Shown here: positions 19,460 to 29,179 of the stretch, piece by piece | How positions within the stretch are numbered: position 1 is the stretch's first letter | Layout of the letters: the number at the start of each line of letters is the position of its first letter | Source of the DNA: AWTP1-13 sp963814055 | Lineage (GTDB): Bacteria; Pseudomonadota; Alphaproteobacteria; Rhizobiales; Hyphomicrobiaceae | Assembly (NCBI GenBank): GCA_963814055.1 | Contig: CAWFBJ010000015.1 | Location: 62,001-126,000, forward strand | Length of the DNA stretch: 64,000 nt | Direction: 5' to 3' | Notes under the pieces: model-generated | Told to the model about the DNA's origin: nothing | Seen by the model: only the letters and a program-made list of their open reading frames with translations | Databases searched by the model: none | Program-made: the position numbers and the translations under genes

Positions 19460-19706
19460 CTCATGTGCTCCTGCAACTCGATTGCCCGGTTACAATGGTC
19501 GCGAAACCAACCTCTGTCATCATTCCCTCCAGCGGACCGGCCTTGCAGGCTTGCCTGCGGGCCGCCAATGCCTCCGGCCTGGCGCTTGCAAGGAGCGGAG
19601 CACCGGGAAGCAGGCTGCAGCGTCCATCGTCAAGCCATTGCATTTCTGTGGCAGCTTGGTTCTTGTGTAGGGAATGGCCACTTAAACCATGCTTGCGGTC
19701 CGTCTC

Positions 19707-21133
19707 ATGGCTAGTCGAATGAACGTCTCCTTCCTCCAGGAGCTGCTGAACTCCGTTGCCGAGCAGGGCCGCCAGTACCTGCCGCGGTCGCTGGGCGGGG
19801 CCGGCCGCGAGGACGACATCCACGAGCTGGCGTCTGCATTGGTCTCGAGCCGGGGCGAAGCTTCCGGCGTTGCCATCGCGCGCGAGATCCTGCAGCGATA
19901 CAAGACGCTTTCGATGCCGGACCGGCTGGCGTTCATCAAGTTCCTGGCGCGCACCATGCAGCCGGATGCTGACAAGGTCACACGGGCCGCCAAGGCATTC
20001 CTCGACGGGTCCAGCACGGCTTCGATCAGAGCCCTGCAGCGGGCCGTGGAAAGTCCGCGGCTGGAGTTCTTCCGGCGCCTGAATCTGGCGCCCGGCGCCA
20101 CCGCTGAAATTGTTGCCATGCGCCGGGACCTGATCGCAGCCGGCGATCCTTCGGTGGCGCCGGTCGACAGCGATCTGCGCCATCTGCTGGCGTCGTGGTT
20201 CAACCGCGGCTTCCTGGTGCTGCGCCGCATCGACTGGCAAACGCCGGCGACCATCCTCGACAAGATCATCGCTTACGAAGCGGTGCATGAGATCCAGGGG
20301 TGGGATGACCTGCGTCGCCGTCTCGACCCGGCTGACAGGCGCTGCTTCGCGTATTTCCATCCCTCGCTGGTGGACGAGCCGCTGATCTTCGTCGAGGTGG
20401 CGCTTGATGGACGGCATCCCGGAGTTGATCGGTGCCGTGCTGCAGCAGGAGGCACCCAGAAACGGCGAGTTCGACGAGAAGCCATCGACGGCGGTGTTCT
20501 ATTCGATCTCGAACTGCCAGGAAGGTTTGCGCGGCATTTCGTTCGGGAATTTCCTGATCAAGCAGGTGGTCGAGGACCTCGTAAAGGAGCGGCCGAGTTT
20601 GAAGACTTTCGTCACGCTGTCGCCGGTGCCGAATTTCGCAACTTGGCTGGCATCGGTGCTGTCGGATCCCGACTCCAATCTGATCACGCCGGCCGAGCGG
20701 CAGCGCCTGGAGGTGCTCGGCGATCCGGATTGGGCCCACAGCCAGCAGATCGCCGGGGCCCTCAGGCCGGTGCTGCTGCAGGCTCGCCGCCCACTATTTC
20801 CTCGTGGCGAAGGCCGGCGACGGGCGTCCCCTCGATCCGGTGGCGCGGTTCCATCTCGGCAACGGCGCGCGCCTGGAGCGCATCAACTGGCTGGGCGATC
20901 CTTCGCCGAAGGGTCTTGGCGAGGCGCACGGGCTGATGGTCAACTACCGCTACGAGATCAAGGACATCGAGCGCAACCACGAGGCCTACGCCAACGAGGG
21001 CACCGTCGCGGCCTCGCGCCAGGTGCACGGGTTCCTGAAAGCGGAGCGGGCTCGGCCAGAAGCGCGCAAGCTGCTGCAGATTGCGGGGCTGAGGCCGGGC
21101 AAGAGCGGCCCGGAACAGGACGAAAGCAAATAG
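19707..21133 (+). CDS. Malonyl-CoA decarboxylase (two indels)
   Basis: The enzyme converts malonyl-CoA to acetyl-CoA and CO2. The repaired protein is about 474 residues: an N-terminal helical domain (ELASALVSSRGEASGVAIA) and a C-terminal GNAT-like catalytic domain. Catalytic features visible are FYSISNCQEGLRGISFGNFL, with the catalytic-site serine, and the histidine segment LAAHYFLVAKAG, followed by FHLGNGARLERINWLGD. The frame changes near 20404 (T doubled in VEVALMDG) and 20791 (G doubled before LAAHYF). ATG 19707 or 19689 may be the start. An indel-free version would be a normal full-length MCD. Confidence 0.9.
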
Positions 21134-21269
21134 CGTTCTGCCTCCCGGTGTCGGCGTTAACCGTCTGCCCGCCGCTCTTGTCTCCCTACTGCGTTCGTGC
21201 GCAAAATATCGGCAATCACATGGACACGTGGCGGTTGAAGCGGTCCGGCGCAGCTTGAGGATGGTGGCA

Positions 21270-22213
21270 ATGCGGTACGGCGAAGGCGACCGGGAAAGCG
21301 AAAACGTCGAGGATCGCCGCGGCGAGCGGCGGCGGTATGTTTCGCCGTGGCGGCGGCAGTGGTCTGCGCATCCCGCTCGGCGGCGGTGGGTTCAGCTTCG
21401 GCACCATCATTCTAATTGGCGTCGTGTGCCTGATGCTCGGCATCAATCCGCTGACGCTGCTGACCGGCGGCGGGCTGGAAATTCCCAACATGCCGCGGCC
21501 GGACCGGCAGGGCGGGCCGCAGAATGTGCCGGGGCTGCCGGGCCAGGGTGGTGTTGCAGACGACAACGACTACAAGGCTCAGTTCGTCCGCCAGGTGCTC
21601 GCCGATACCGAGGATGTCTGGGATCAGATTTTCAAGGGTGCCGGGCGGCAATATCGCAAAGCCCAAGCTCGTGCTGTTCAGGGGCGCCACGCCCACTGCG
21701 TGCGGCACGGGTCAGTCGGCGATGGGGCCGTTCTATTGTCCGGCGGACAAGAGAGTGTACATCGACCTTGCGTTCTATGACGATCTGAAGCGCCGGTTCC
21801 GTGCGCCCGGGGACTTCGCGCAGGCCTATGTGATAGCGCATGAGATCGGCCATCATGTGCAGACGGTTCTGGGTATTGCCGACCGCGTGCAAGCGTTGAA
21901 GCAAAATGTGCGCAGCGAGGGCCAGGCCAATCTGCTGCAGGTGAAGATGGAGCTGCAGGCAGATTGCTTCGCTGGCGTATGGGCCTCGCTCAATCATCAG
22001 ATGAAGAATCGGCTCGAGCCCGGCGACATCGAGAGCGGGTTGAACGCTGCGGCGGCCATCGGCGACGACCGGCTGCAGAAGCAGACGCAAGGTTACGCCG
22101 TGCCGGAGTTGTTCACGCACGGCAGTTCGGAGCAGCGCATGCGGTGGTTCAAGCGCGGTCTGGACACAGGCCAGACGCAGGCGTGCGACACCTTCAACGC
22201 GCCTAATCTATGA
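21270..22213 (+). CDS. Neutral zinc metallopeptidase, YpfJ family (two indels)
   Basis: The repaired protein is about 313 residues. It has a short N-terminal part rich in glycine and arginine, one membrane helix (FGTIILIGVVCLMLGINPLT), and a periplasmic domain with the zinc motif HEIGHHVQ and the downstream ELQADCFAGVWA segment, in which the aspartate or glutamate completes the metal site. This is the PF04228 family; its substrates are unknown. ATG 21270 is chosen because GAGG lies 9 bases upstream. Frame changes are near 21323 and 21648. Confidence 0.82.
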
Positions 22214-22314
22214 GTCGGGCTATACGCCGGCGCGCTCCCTGCATGTGCCGCTTCGCGTGCCGTGGATGCAGTCAGGCAGCGTCAAGCGCGTGCCGGCTAT
22301 AGGCCGGACTGCAG

Positions 22315-23162
22315 TTACAGCGGCGTGCCGATGTAGGTCGTGACGTAGCAGCCGTTGCGCCCTACGCCCATCTCGGTGCATACCCGATCAGCATCGGCTC
22401 TGGGTCGCGAACGGGCCCGCGAGCAGCCGGTACGGTCCGCCGTCGCTCCTGGGAGGCACCACGCGCGGCTCGAGCGAAGCCAGCGACCCGTGCCGCTCGC
22501 GCAGTTGCCCCCAACTCTGCCGCGAGACCTGGCAGGGAGGGACCCGCGGCAAGTTGCACTGCGAAAGCAATCGGGCCGGCGCGCGTAACGGTGGGCTCGC
22601 CGAACGTTATTTCCTCCTTCGGCGCGATGCTTCCAGTCTCGAGCGGTACCGGAGGCCCGTCGTCTTTGAACGACGGAGCCGGCGGGACTGGCGCAGGCGC
22701 CGGACCTTCTTGCGGCACTGTAATGACGCGGGCGGTCCGGGGTTCGACCGTCTTGCGCTGGTGCCTTTCGGAAACCTTGGCCTTTGACGGCGATGTTTCG
22801 GCCGGCTCGGCCGAGGCATGCAGGGCCGCCAGCCGTTCTTCGACGGTGGTGAGGCGGGCCGTCACCGACTTGTCTTTCGTCTCGCGCTCGGTGGCGGCTT
22901 CCTTGAGATCCGCGACGTCTTTTTGAATGTCGCTCAGGTTGCGCCGCATGGTGCCCATTTCGACGGTCGTTTTCGCAAGCGCGCGAATGGCTTGACCGGG
23001 ATCGGGCTCGGCGACCTGGGTTCGCGTTTGAGCCGCTTGCTGAGGTTGGAGTGCTAAGTGAGCCAGATAGCCCAGCGCCCCCACCGCCAGCGACGCCCAG
23101 GTCGCCAGGTAGACCTTGATGAACCGCCGGGAGCGGGGAGGCTGATCGGTATACGCAGCCAT
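22315..23162 (-). CDS. SPOR-domain membrane protein (two indels)
   Basis: The repaired protein is about 281 residues. A single N-terminal membrane helix (VYLATWASLAVGALGYLAHL) is followed by a coiled-coil-like stretch (TTVEMGTMRRNLSDIQKDVA), a proline-rich linker and a C-terminal SPOR-like domain (FAVQLAAGPSLPGL, then GPYRLLAGPFA). SPOR domains bind denuded glycan strands, so a role at the division site or in peptidoglycan is likely. After two frame corrections near 22400-22500 the protein ends in a CTEMGVGRNGCYVTTYIGTPL-like tail (stop at 22315). It is transcribed away from glmU. Confidence 0.7.
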
Positions 23163-23490
23163 GGCCGAGCGCGTCCTCGTTCTAGATTGAGACGTTGCTG
23201 CGCGAACGCGCGACGACCAGCGCAGATCGAATCGTAAGGACACGGTCTCAAATCGGAGGGGGAGCGGTCAACGTAAGGGTGGGATCCGGCGGCCCGGGTT
23301 GTGGACATGTGCTTCTGATGCCATAGCATTGTGGCGCGCGAGCCGATCTGCGGCGGCAAACTTCGCTCTTGTGTCGGCTGCGCCCGCGAATTTGGGTCCT
23401 TTTTGATGGTCCGAGTATGATTGTTGTCTCGTGCGGGCGTTGCAACACTGATGGCAATGCAACACGAAGCGCCCCGATGAGAAGCGCCCC

Positions 23491-24847
23491 ATGACCGATG
23501 TTTCCCTGCTGATGGTTTTGCTCGCCGCCGGCAAAGGCGTGCGCATGCGCTCCGACTTGCCGAAAGTGCTCCATCCGATCGGCGGCCGGCCGATGCTGGC
23601 CCACACTTTGGCAACTGCGCAGGCGGCCGGCGCCCGCCGACTTGCACTCGTGGTTGGGCCCGATGCAGAGCGGGTTCGGTCGGAGGCGAAACGCCTGGCG
23701 CCCGAGGTCGAAATTTTCGAGCAGCCCACTCAGGACGGCACCGCGGATGCTGTGCTGGCAGCCCGGTCGGCGCTGGACACAACATGCGCGACGTGCTGGT
23801 CATGTTCGCCGATACTCCGCTCGTCGAAGCAGACACCCTTCGCAAACTGACGGCTGCGTTGGAGCTGGGCGCGCATGTTGCGGTGCTCGCATTCGAGCCC
23901 GGCGATCCGACCGGCTACGGTCGCCTCATCGCCGATGCCTCCGGCCGCATCACGGCCATTCGCGAGCACAAGGACGCAAGCGAGTGCGGAGCGAAAGATC
24001 GGTCTTTGCGCTGCCGGGGCCATGGCTTTTCGCGTTCCCGCGCTGTCGGATTTCCTCGCCCGCATCGGCAACGCCAACGCCAGCGGCGAATATTATTTGA
24101 CCGACGCCGTTGCCATCGCGGCTGGGGACGGACTGACCGTAAAGCCCGTGCTGTGCAGCGTGGAGGAAGCAGCCGGCATCAATTCGCGCGAACAATTGGC
24201 CGCCGCCGAAGCCGCGTTTCAGGTGCGGGCGCGCCGCAAAGCCATGGAAGGCGGCGCCACCCTGATTGCGCCGGAGACGGTCTGGTTCAGCTTCGATACC
24301 ATCGTCGGCCGCGACGTCACCATCGAGCCCAATGTGTTCTTCGGCCCGGGCGTCGTGGTGGAAGACGGCGCCCAGATCCTCGCCAACTGCTACTTCACCG
24401 GCACGATGCATTCGCAGGGGTGCGCGCGTCGGCCCGTTTGCGCGGATGCGACCGGGCGCCGACATCGGCGCCGGTGCGCATGTCGGCAACTTCGTCGAGG
24501 TCAAGAACGCGACTATCGAAGGCGGCGCCAAGGCCAATCACCTCTCCTACATCGGCGACGGCCGCGTCGGAGAAGGGGCCAACATCGGCGCCGGCACGAT
24601 CTTCTGCAACTACGACGGGTACACCAAGCATTTCACGGATGTCGGCAAGGACGTGTTCGTGGGGTCCAACACCTCGCTGGTTGCCCCCGTGAAGGTCGGC
24701 GAAGGCGCCTATATCGGCTCGGGCAGCGTGATTACCAAGGATGTTGCCCCAGGGGCCCTGGCCCTGGAGCGCAGCGCGCAGGAGGAGCGCCCGGGCTGGG
24801 CTGCAAAATTTAGGCTATTAATGCAAAAGCGCAAGAACACGGCCTGA
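23491..24847 (+). CDS. glmU: Bifunctional GlmU, UDP-GlcNAc synthesis (four indels)
   Basis: GlmU acetylates glucosamine-1-phosphate and then transfers uridylyl to give UDP-GlcNAc, the precursor of peptidoglycan and lipopolysaccharide. The repaired length is about 450 residues. The uridyltransferase domain has LAAGKGVRMRSDLPKVLHPI and EQPTQDGTADAV; the C-terminal left-handed beta-helix has the hexapeptide run around GADIGAGAHVGNFVEVKNAT and AKANHLSYIGDGRVGEG, with the acetyltransferase histidine nearby. Frame changes are near 23783 (two events), 23990 and 24430. The glmS gene follows 112 bases downstream, so the two amino-sugar enzymes are adjacent. Confidence 0.93.
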
Positions 24848-24959
24848 AAGTTTGCAAGAAAGATCAGGAAACAGACTGTGAATTGAAGATGAGCTTCGAT
24901 TTGCACTAGTAAACGCGTGTGCCGATCACGGTACGGAAAGTACTGCGAGGAAAGCGTCC

Positions 24960-26782
24960 ATGTGCGGCATCGTCGGAATTCTGGGGAGCAAGCCGGTCGC
25001 CGGCGATCTGGTCGACGCCCTGCGCCGGCTCGAATATCGCGGCTATGATTCCGCGGGCATCGCCACGGTCGAGAACGGCACTCTCGATCGCCGCCGCGCC
25101 GAGGGCAAACTCAAGAATCTGGAGCAGCGCCTCGTCAAGGAGCCGCTGCAAGGCCACGTCGGCATCGGTCATACGCGCTGGGCGACGCACGGACGTCCCA
25201 CCGAAGTCAACGCGCATCCGCACATGAGCGCGCGCGTCTCGGTCGTGCACAACGGCATCATCGAGAATTTTGCCGAGCTGAAGAAGAAGCTCTCGGCCAA
25301 GGGCCACAAGTTCGAGACCGACACCGATACCGAAGTCGTCGTCCACCTGATCGCCGACGAAATGCTGGCGGGCCACGCTCCGGTGCCGGCAACCAGGAAG
25401 GCGCTGACGCACCTGCAAGGTGCCTTCGCCCTCGCCATCATCTTTGCCGGCGAGGACGATCTGATGATCGGCGCCCGGCAGGGCAGCCCGCTGGCCATCG
25501 GCCACGGGCAAGGCGAGATGTATCTGGGCTCGGACGCCATCGCCCTCGCGCCCTTCACGTCACGAAATCACCTATCTCGAAGAGGGCGACTGGGCGGTGC
25601 TCACGCGCAAGGGCGCCACCATCTATGACCGTGCGGGCAAATCCGTGGAGCGGCCCCGCGTGAAATCGGTGGCAAGCTCCCTGCTGGTCGACAAGGGCAA
25701 TCACCGCCACTTCATGGCCAAGGAAATTCACGAGCAGCCCGAGGTCATCAGCCACACGCTCGCCAACTACATCGATTTCAGCCAGGGGCGCGTCAGCCTG
25801 CCCGACCTCGGCGTCGATCCCGCCGGCATCAGCCGCATCTCCATTTCAGCCTGCGGCACGGCCTACTATGCGGGCCTGGTCGGCAAATACTGGTTCGAGC
25901 GCTATGCGCGCATTCCAGTCGAGATCGACATCGCATCCGAGTTCCGCTACCGCGAGCCGCCGATGGCGGAAGGCGGGCTCGCGATATTCGTCTCGCAGTC
26001 GGGCGAGACTGCCGACACGCTGGCGACGCTGCGCTACTGCAAGGCCAAGGGCCAGAGCATTGCCTCCATCGTCAACGTGCGCACCTCCACCATCGCGCGC
26101 GAGTCCAACGCCATTCTTCCAACCCTTGCCGGGCCCGAGATCGGTGTCGCTTCGACCAAGGCGCTGACCTGCCAGCTCAGCGTGCTGGCCTGCCTGGCGA
26201 TCGGCCTCGGCCGCGCGCGCGGCGTCCTCAGCGAAGCCAAGGAGACAGGAGCTGGTGCGTGCGCTGGGCGAAGTGCCGCGTCACATCTCCACCATTCTGC
26301 GCGGCGAAGCCCGCTACGAGAAGATTGGCCCACACGCTCGCCAAGGCGCAGGACGTGCTCTATCTGGGCCGCGGCGTGAGCTACCCCATCGCTCTGGAAG
26401 GCGCGCTCAAGCTCAAGGAAATCTCCTACATCCACGCCGAAGGTTATGCCGCCGGCGAGCTCAAGCACGGCCCGATCGCCTCATCGACGAGAAGGTGCCG
26501 GTCGTGGTGGTGGCGCCGGAGGATGACCTTTTCGACAAGACGCTCTCCAACATGCAGGAGGTCGCCGCGCGCGGCGGGCAAATCATCCTCGTGTCGGATG
26601 CCGGCGCGGAGCGGGCGGGGTGCGAGATCGAAGCCCACCTGCCTGTGCCGACGGCCCATCCGTTTACCAACCCCCTTCTCTACGCGGTGCCGATGCAGCT
26701 GATGGCCTACCATACGGCCGTTTTCATGGGCACCGACGTCGATCAGCCCCGCAATCTCGCCAAGTCGGTGACTGTGGAATAG
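24960..26782 (+). CDS. glmS: Glutamine--fructose-6-phosphate aminotransferase (four indels)
   Basis: GlmS makes glucosamine-6-phosphate from fructose-6-phosphate and glutamine. The repaired length is 606 residues. The glutaminase domain starts with catalytic Cys2 in MCGIVGILG and has EYRGYDSAGIA and GHTRWATHGRPTEVNAHPH. Two sugar-isomerase domains follow with SISACGTAYYAGLVGK, FVSQSGETADTLATLRY and the C-terminal YAVPMQLMAYHTA and NLAKSVTVE. Frame changes are near 25552, 26243 and 26328 (single bases doubled) and near 26478, where one base appears to be missing inside the very conserved KHGPIALIDE. No glmS ribozyme was noticed in the upstream gap. Confidence 0.94.
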
Positions 26783-26879
26783 TCTTACAACAGCGCCCTG
26801 CGAATTGCGCCGAACCACGGAATTGTCGTAGTTTCGGCGTTAGAGGTGCTTCGCGTAAGAGACGAACGGGGATCGAAGC

Positions 26880-28018
26880 ATGACCCGCGACTGGCGCAAA
26901 GTCGCTCTGGCGGTATTGGCCGCCGTGGCGCTTGCGGCCGTGTGCGCGATCGGTTCGAGTGCTGAGGCGCAGCAGACGGCCAAGGCCGCCAAGGCGCCCG
27001 CCAAATCGGCTCCTCCTGAAGCAAAGAAAGACGACGCCGAAGACGGCGAGGAAGAACCGGCCAAGGCACCGGCTGCTGCGAAGAAGAAGAGACAGGATCC
27101 AGTCGAAGCCCAGCGCGCGATCGATGCCGCTGCCAAGCTTCTGCAGAGCGGCAAGGTCGAGCAGGCGGCACAGGCGCTGACAGGCACCTTGGCGGGCGGC
27201 AATCTGCCTCCGGCGATCATGGCGCGCGCGCTGTATATGCGCGGCGTTGCCTACCGGCAGCAGAGCAAACCGGCGCAGGCGATTTCCGATCTCACGAGCG
27301 CGCTCTGGCTCAAGGGCGGGCTCACCGCCGAGGATCGCCAGGATGCGCTCAAGCAGCGCTCCGGTGCGTACGCTGACGCCGGCCTCACCGAAAGCGGTGA
27401 GGTCGCGGCCACCACGGCGGTAGCGGCCGCCACGGCGCCGGCCACGAAAGAGGCGAAGGAACGGCCTGCCTCCAAGAGCTGGGGTGTCGTGACGACACCT
27501 GCAGACAATGCCACCGCCAATACGACCCAGACCGCGGAAGGTGGCGGCAACTGGTTCAAGAATTGGTTCAACAATTCGTCGCCGGCTCAGGCCAAGGCAG
27601 CCACCGTCGACTGCCTCCATCGACAAGGCGGAAACGTCGCCACGGCCCGCGCAACCGCCTTCCACGCCGCGTGTTGCCAGCGCCTGGTCGAGCAAGACCC
27701 AGGTTCAGCCTGAGACGCCGGCGGCCGAAACACGTGCGCCAACTGTCCGGCCTGCGGCCGCCACAGCCGTGGGCAAATATCGGGTGCAGCTCGCCACCGT
27801 GCGGACGCAGCAGGAAGCGGTCGCTCTGGCTGCCAAGGCCAAGCGCGTCCCTCGGCGCGCTGGCCGCACACGAGCCGGAAATCGACCAAACAGTGCTGGG
27901 CAATATGGGCTCTTTCTACCGGGTGCTGGTTGGACCTTTTGCAACCGTGCAGGAGACCCAGGCTGTATGTGCCAAAGCCAAAGGCACCGGTTTCGACTGC
28001 CTGACGGTGACCCAGTAG
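26880..28018 (+). CDS. TPR- and SPOR-domain periplasmic protein (two indels)
   Basis: The repaired protein is about 378 residues. A signal peptide (VALAVLAAVALAAVCAIGSS) is followed by a K/A/E-rich stretch (residues 33-75) and a TPR-like helical region (AQRAIDAAAKLLQSGKVEQA to QAISDLTSALWLKGGL). A low-complexity linker leads to a C-terminal SPOR domain (GKYRVQLATVRTQQEAVALA and SFYRVLVGPFATVQETQAVC). It probably acts on peptidoglycan at the cell envelope. Frame changes lie near 27606 and 27847. Confidence 0.72.
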
Positions 28019-28184
28019 CGCGCAATAGCGCTCTGAAAGACTGGCGTTTGGCCCTTTTGCGACACGCCACGCAGCCCCATTTGCCATAGTATCGACCGTC
28101 AGGCTTGCCGCACGCCCAGGTCGTGCGACAATGCGGCGAGTCGAAAAATTGTCCGGCACGCAAGGTGTCGCAGCGACCTGATTG

Positions 28185-29015
28185 ATGAGCGCGGGAATGC
28201 AGGACAGACCAGGCCCGCCCGACCCGGCGGGACACGCCGGTGATCTCAAGCCCGAGGTCGCCGAGGGGGAAGCCGGCCTGAAGGCCGAGCTCGCCAAGCT
28301 TGCAGTCGACGCGACGCCTGAAATCCACCTGGGCGCCCGCCTGCGCAACTATTTCGTGACCGGCCTCGTCGTCGTCGGCCCCGTCGGCATCACGCTCTAT
28401 ATCGCCTGGAACTTCATCACGGTGGTCGATGCGTGGGTGAAACCCTATGTGCCGCGCATCTACAATCCGGACTACTACCTGCCGTTTCCCATTCCCGGCG
28501 TCGGCTTGTTGTTTGCCGTGGTGCTCCTGACCATCATCGGGGCGCTCGCCGGAAAACTGCTGGGCCGCTCGCTGATCAGCGCCGGCGAACTGATGCTCGG
28601 CCGCACGCCGATTGTACGCAACGTCTACCGCGGCTTGAAGCAGATCTTCAAATCTGTGGTGACGGCGTCCTCGCCCAGCCAGAGCTTCCAGAAGGTTGCG
28701 CTGATGGAATTTCCCTCCAAGGGCATCTGGTCGATCGTGTTCGTCACGGGCGAGGCGTCGGGCGAGATCAGCAAGGAGCTTCCCGGTCACGACCTCATCA
28801 GCGTGTTCATGCCCACCGGTATGCTGCCTCCTTCCGGTTTCGTCTGCTTTGTGCCGCGCAAGAGTGTGCTGCCGGTCCGCTTGACGTTCGAGGATGCGGC
28901 CAAGATCATCATCTCGGCTGGCATGGTAAATCCGGAAACGCAGGCCAGGCTCAAGGACATGGCGGCCAAGGCCCGCAATGGATCACCGCCCATTGGCCTC
29001 CAGCCATCCGCCTGA
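28185..29015 (+). CDS. DUF502 family membrane protein
   Basis: An intact 276-residue protein. It has a negatively charged N-terminal region, two membrane helices (FVTGLVVVGPVGITLYIAWN near residue 65 and GVGLLFAVVLLTIIGALAGK near 110) and a conserved soluble C-terminal part (LMLGRTPIVRNVYRGLKQIF, then VFMPTGMLPPSGFVCFVPRK). DUF502 proteins are widespread in bacteria and of unknown function. ATG 28185 is preferred to the TTG three bases earlier. It ends 164 bases before the converging recG gene. Confidence 0.85.
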   Translation: MSAGMQDRPGPPDPAGHAGDLKPEVAEGEAGLKAELAKLAVDATPEIHLGARLRNYFVTGLVVVGPVGITLYIAWNFITVVDAWVKPYVPRIYNPDYYLPFPIPGVGLLFAVVLLTIIGALAGKLLGRSLISAGELMLGRTPIVRNVYRGLKQIFKSVVTASSPSQSFQKVALMEFPSKGIWSIVFVTGEASGEISKELPGHDLISVFMPTGMLPPSGFVCFVPRKSVLPVRLTFEDAAKIIISAGMVNPETQARLKDMAAKARNGSPPIGLQPSA

Positions 29016-29179
29016 AGACCGGCATGGTGCGCTGCGGGGGCTCTGTCTGCGTCGCCATCGGGCAGAAAACGCGCTGCAAAATCAGGCGTTTGCGTTGATT
29101 TGTTGCTTGCCAGCGCGACGCTGTTGTGCTATGATTTCTGCATCCTCCAAAATTGCGCCGGCTGTCAGGGTGCATTCCC

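Noticed and set aside
24848..24959. A glmS ribozyme upstream of glmS
   Set aside because: The gap is only 112 bases, no ribozyme core was recognised, and that element is characteristic of Gram-positive bacteria.
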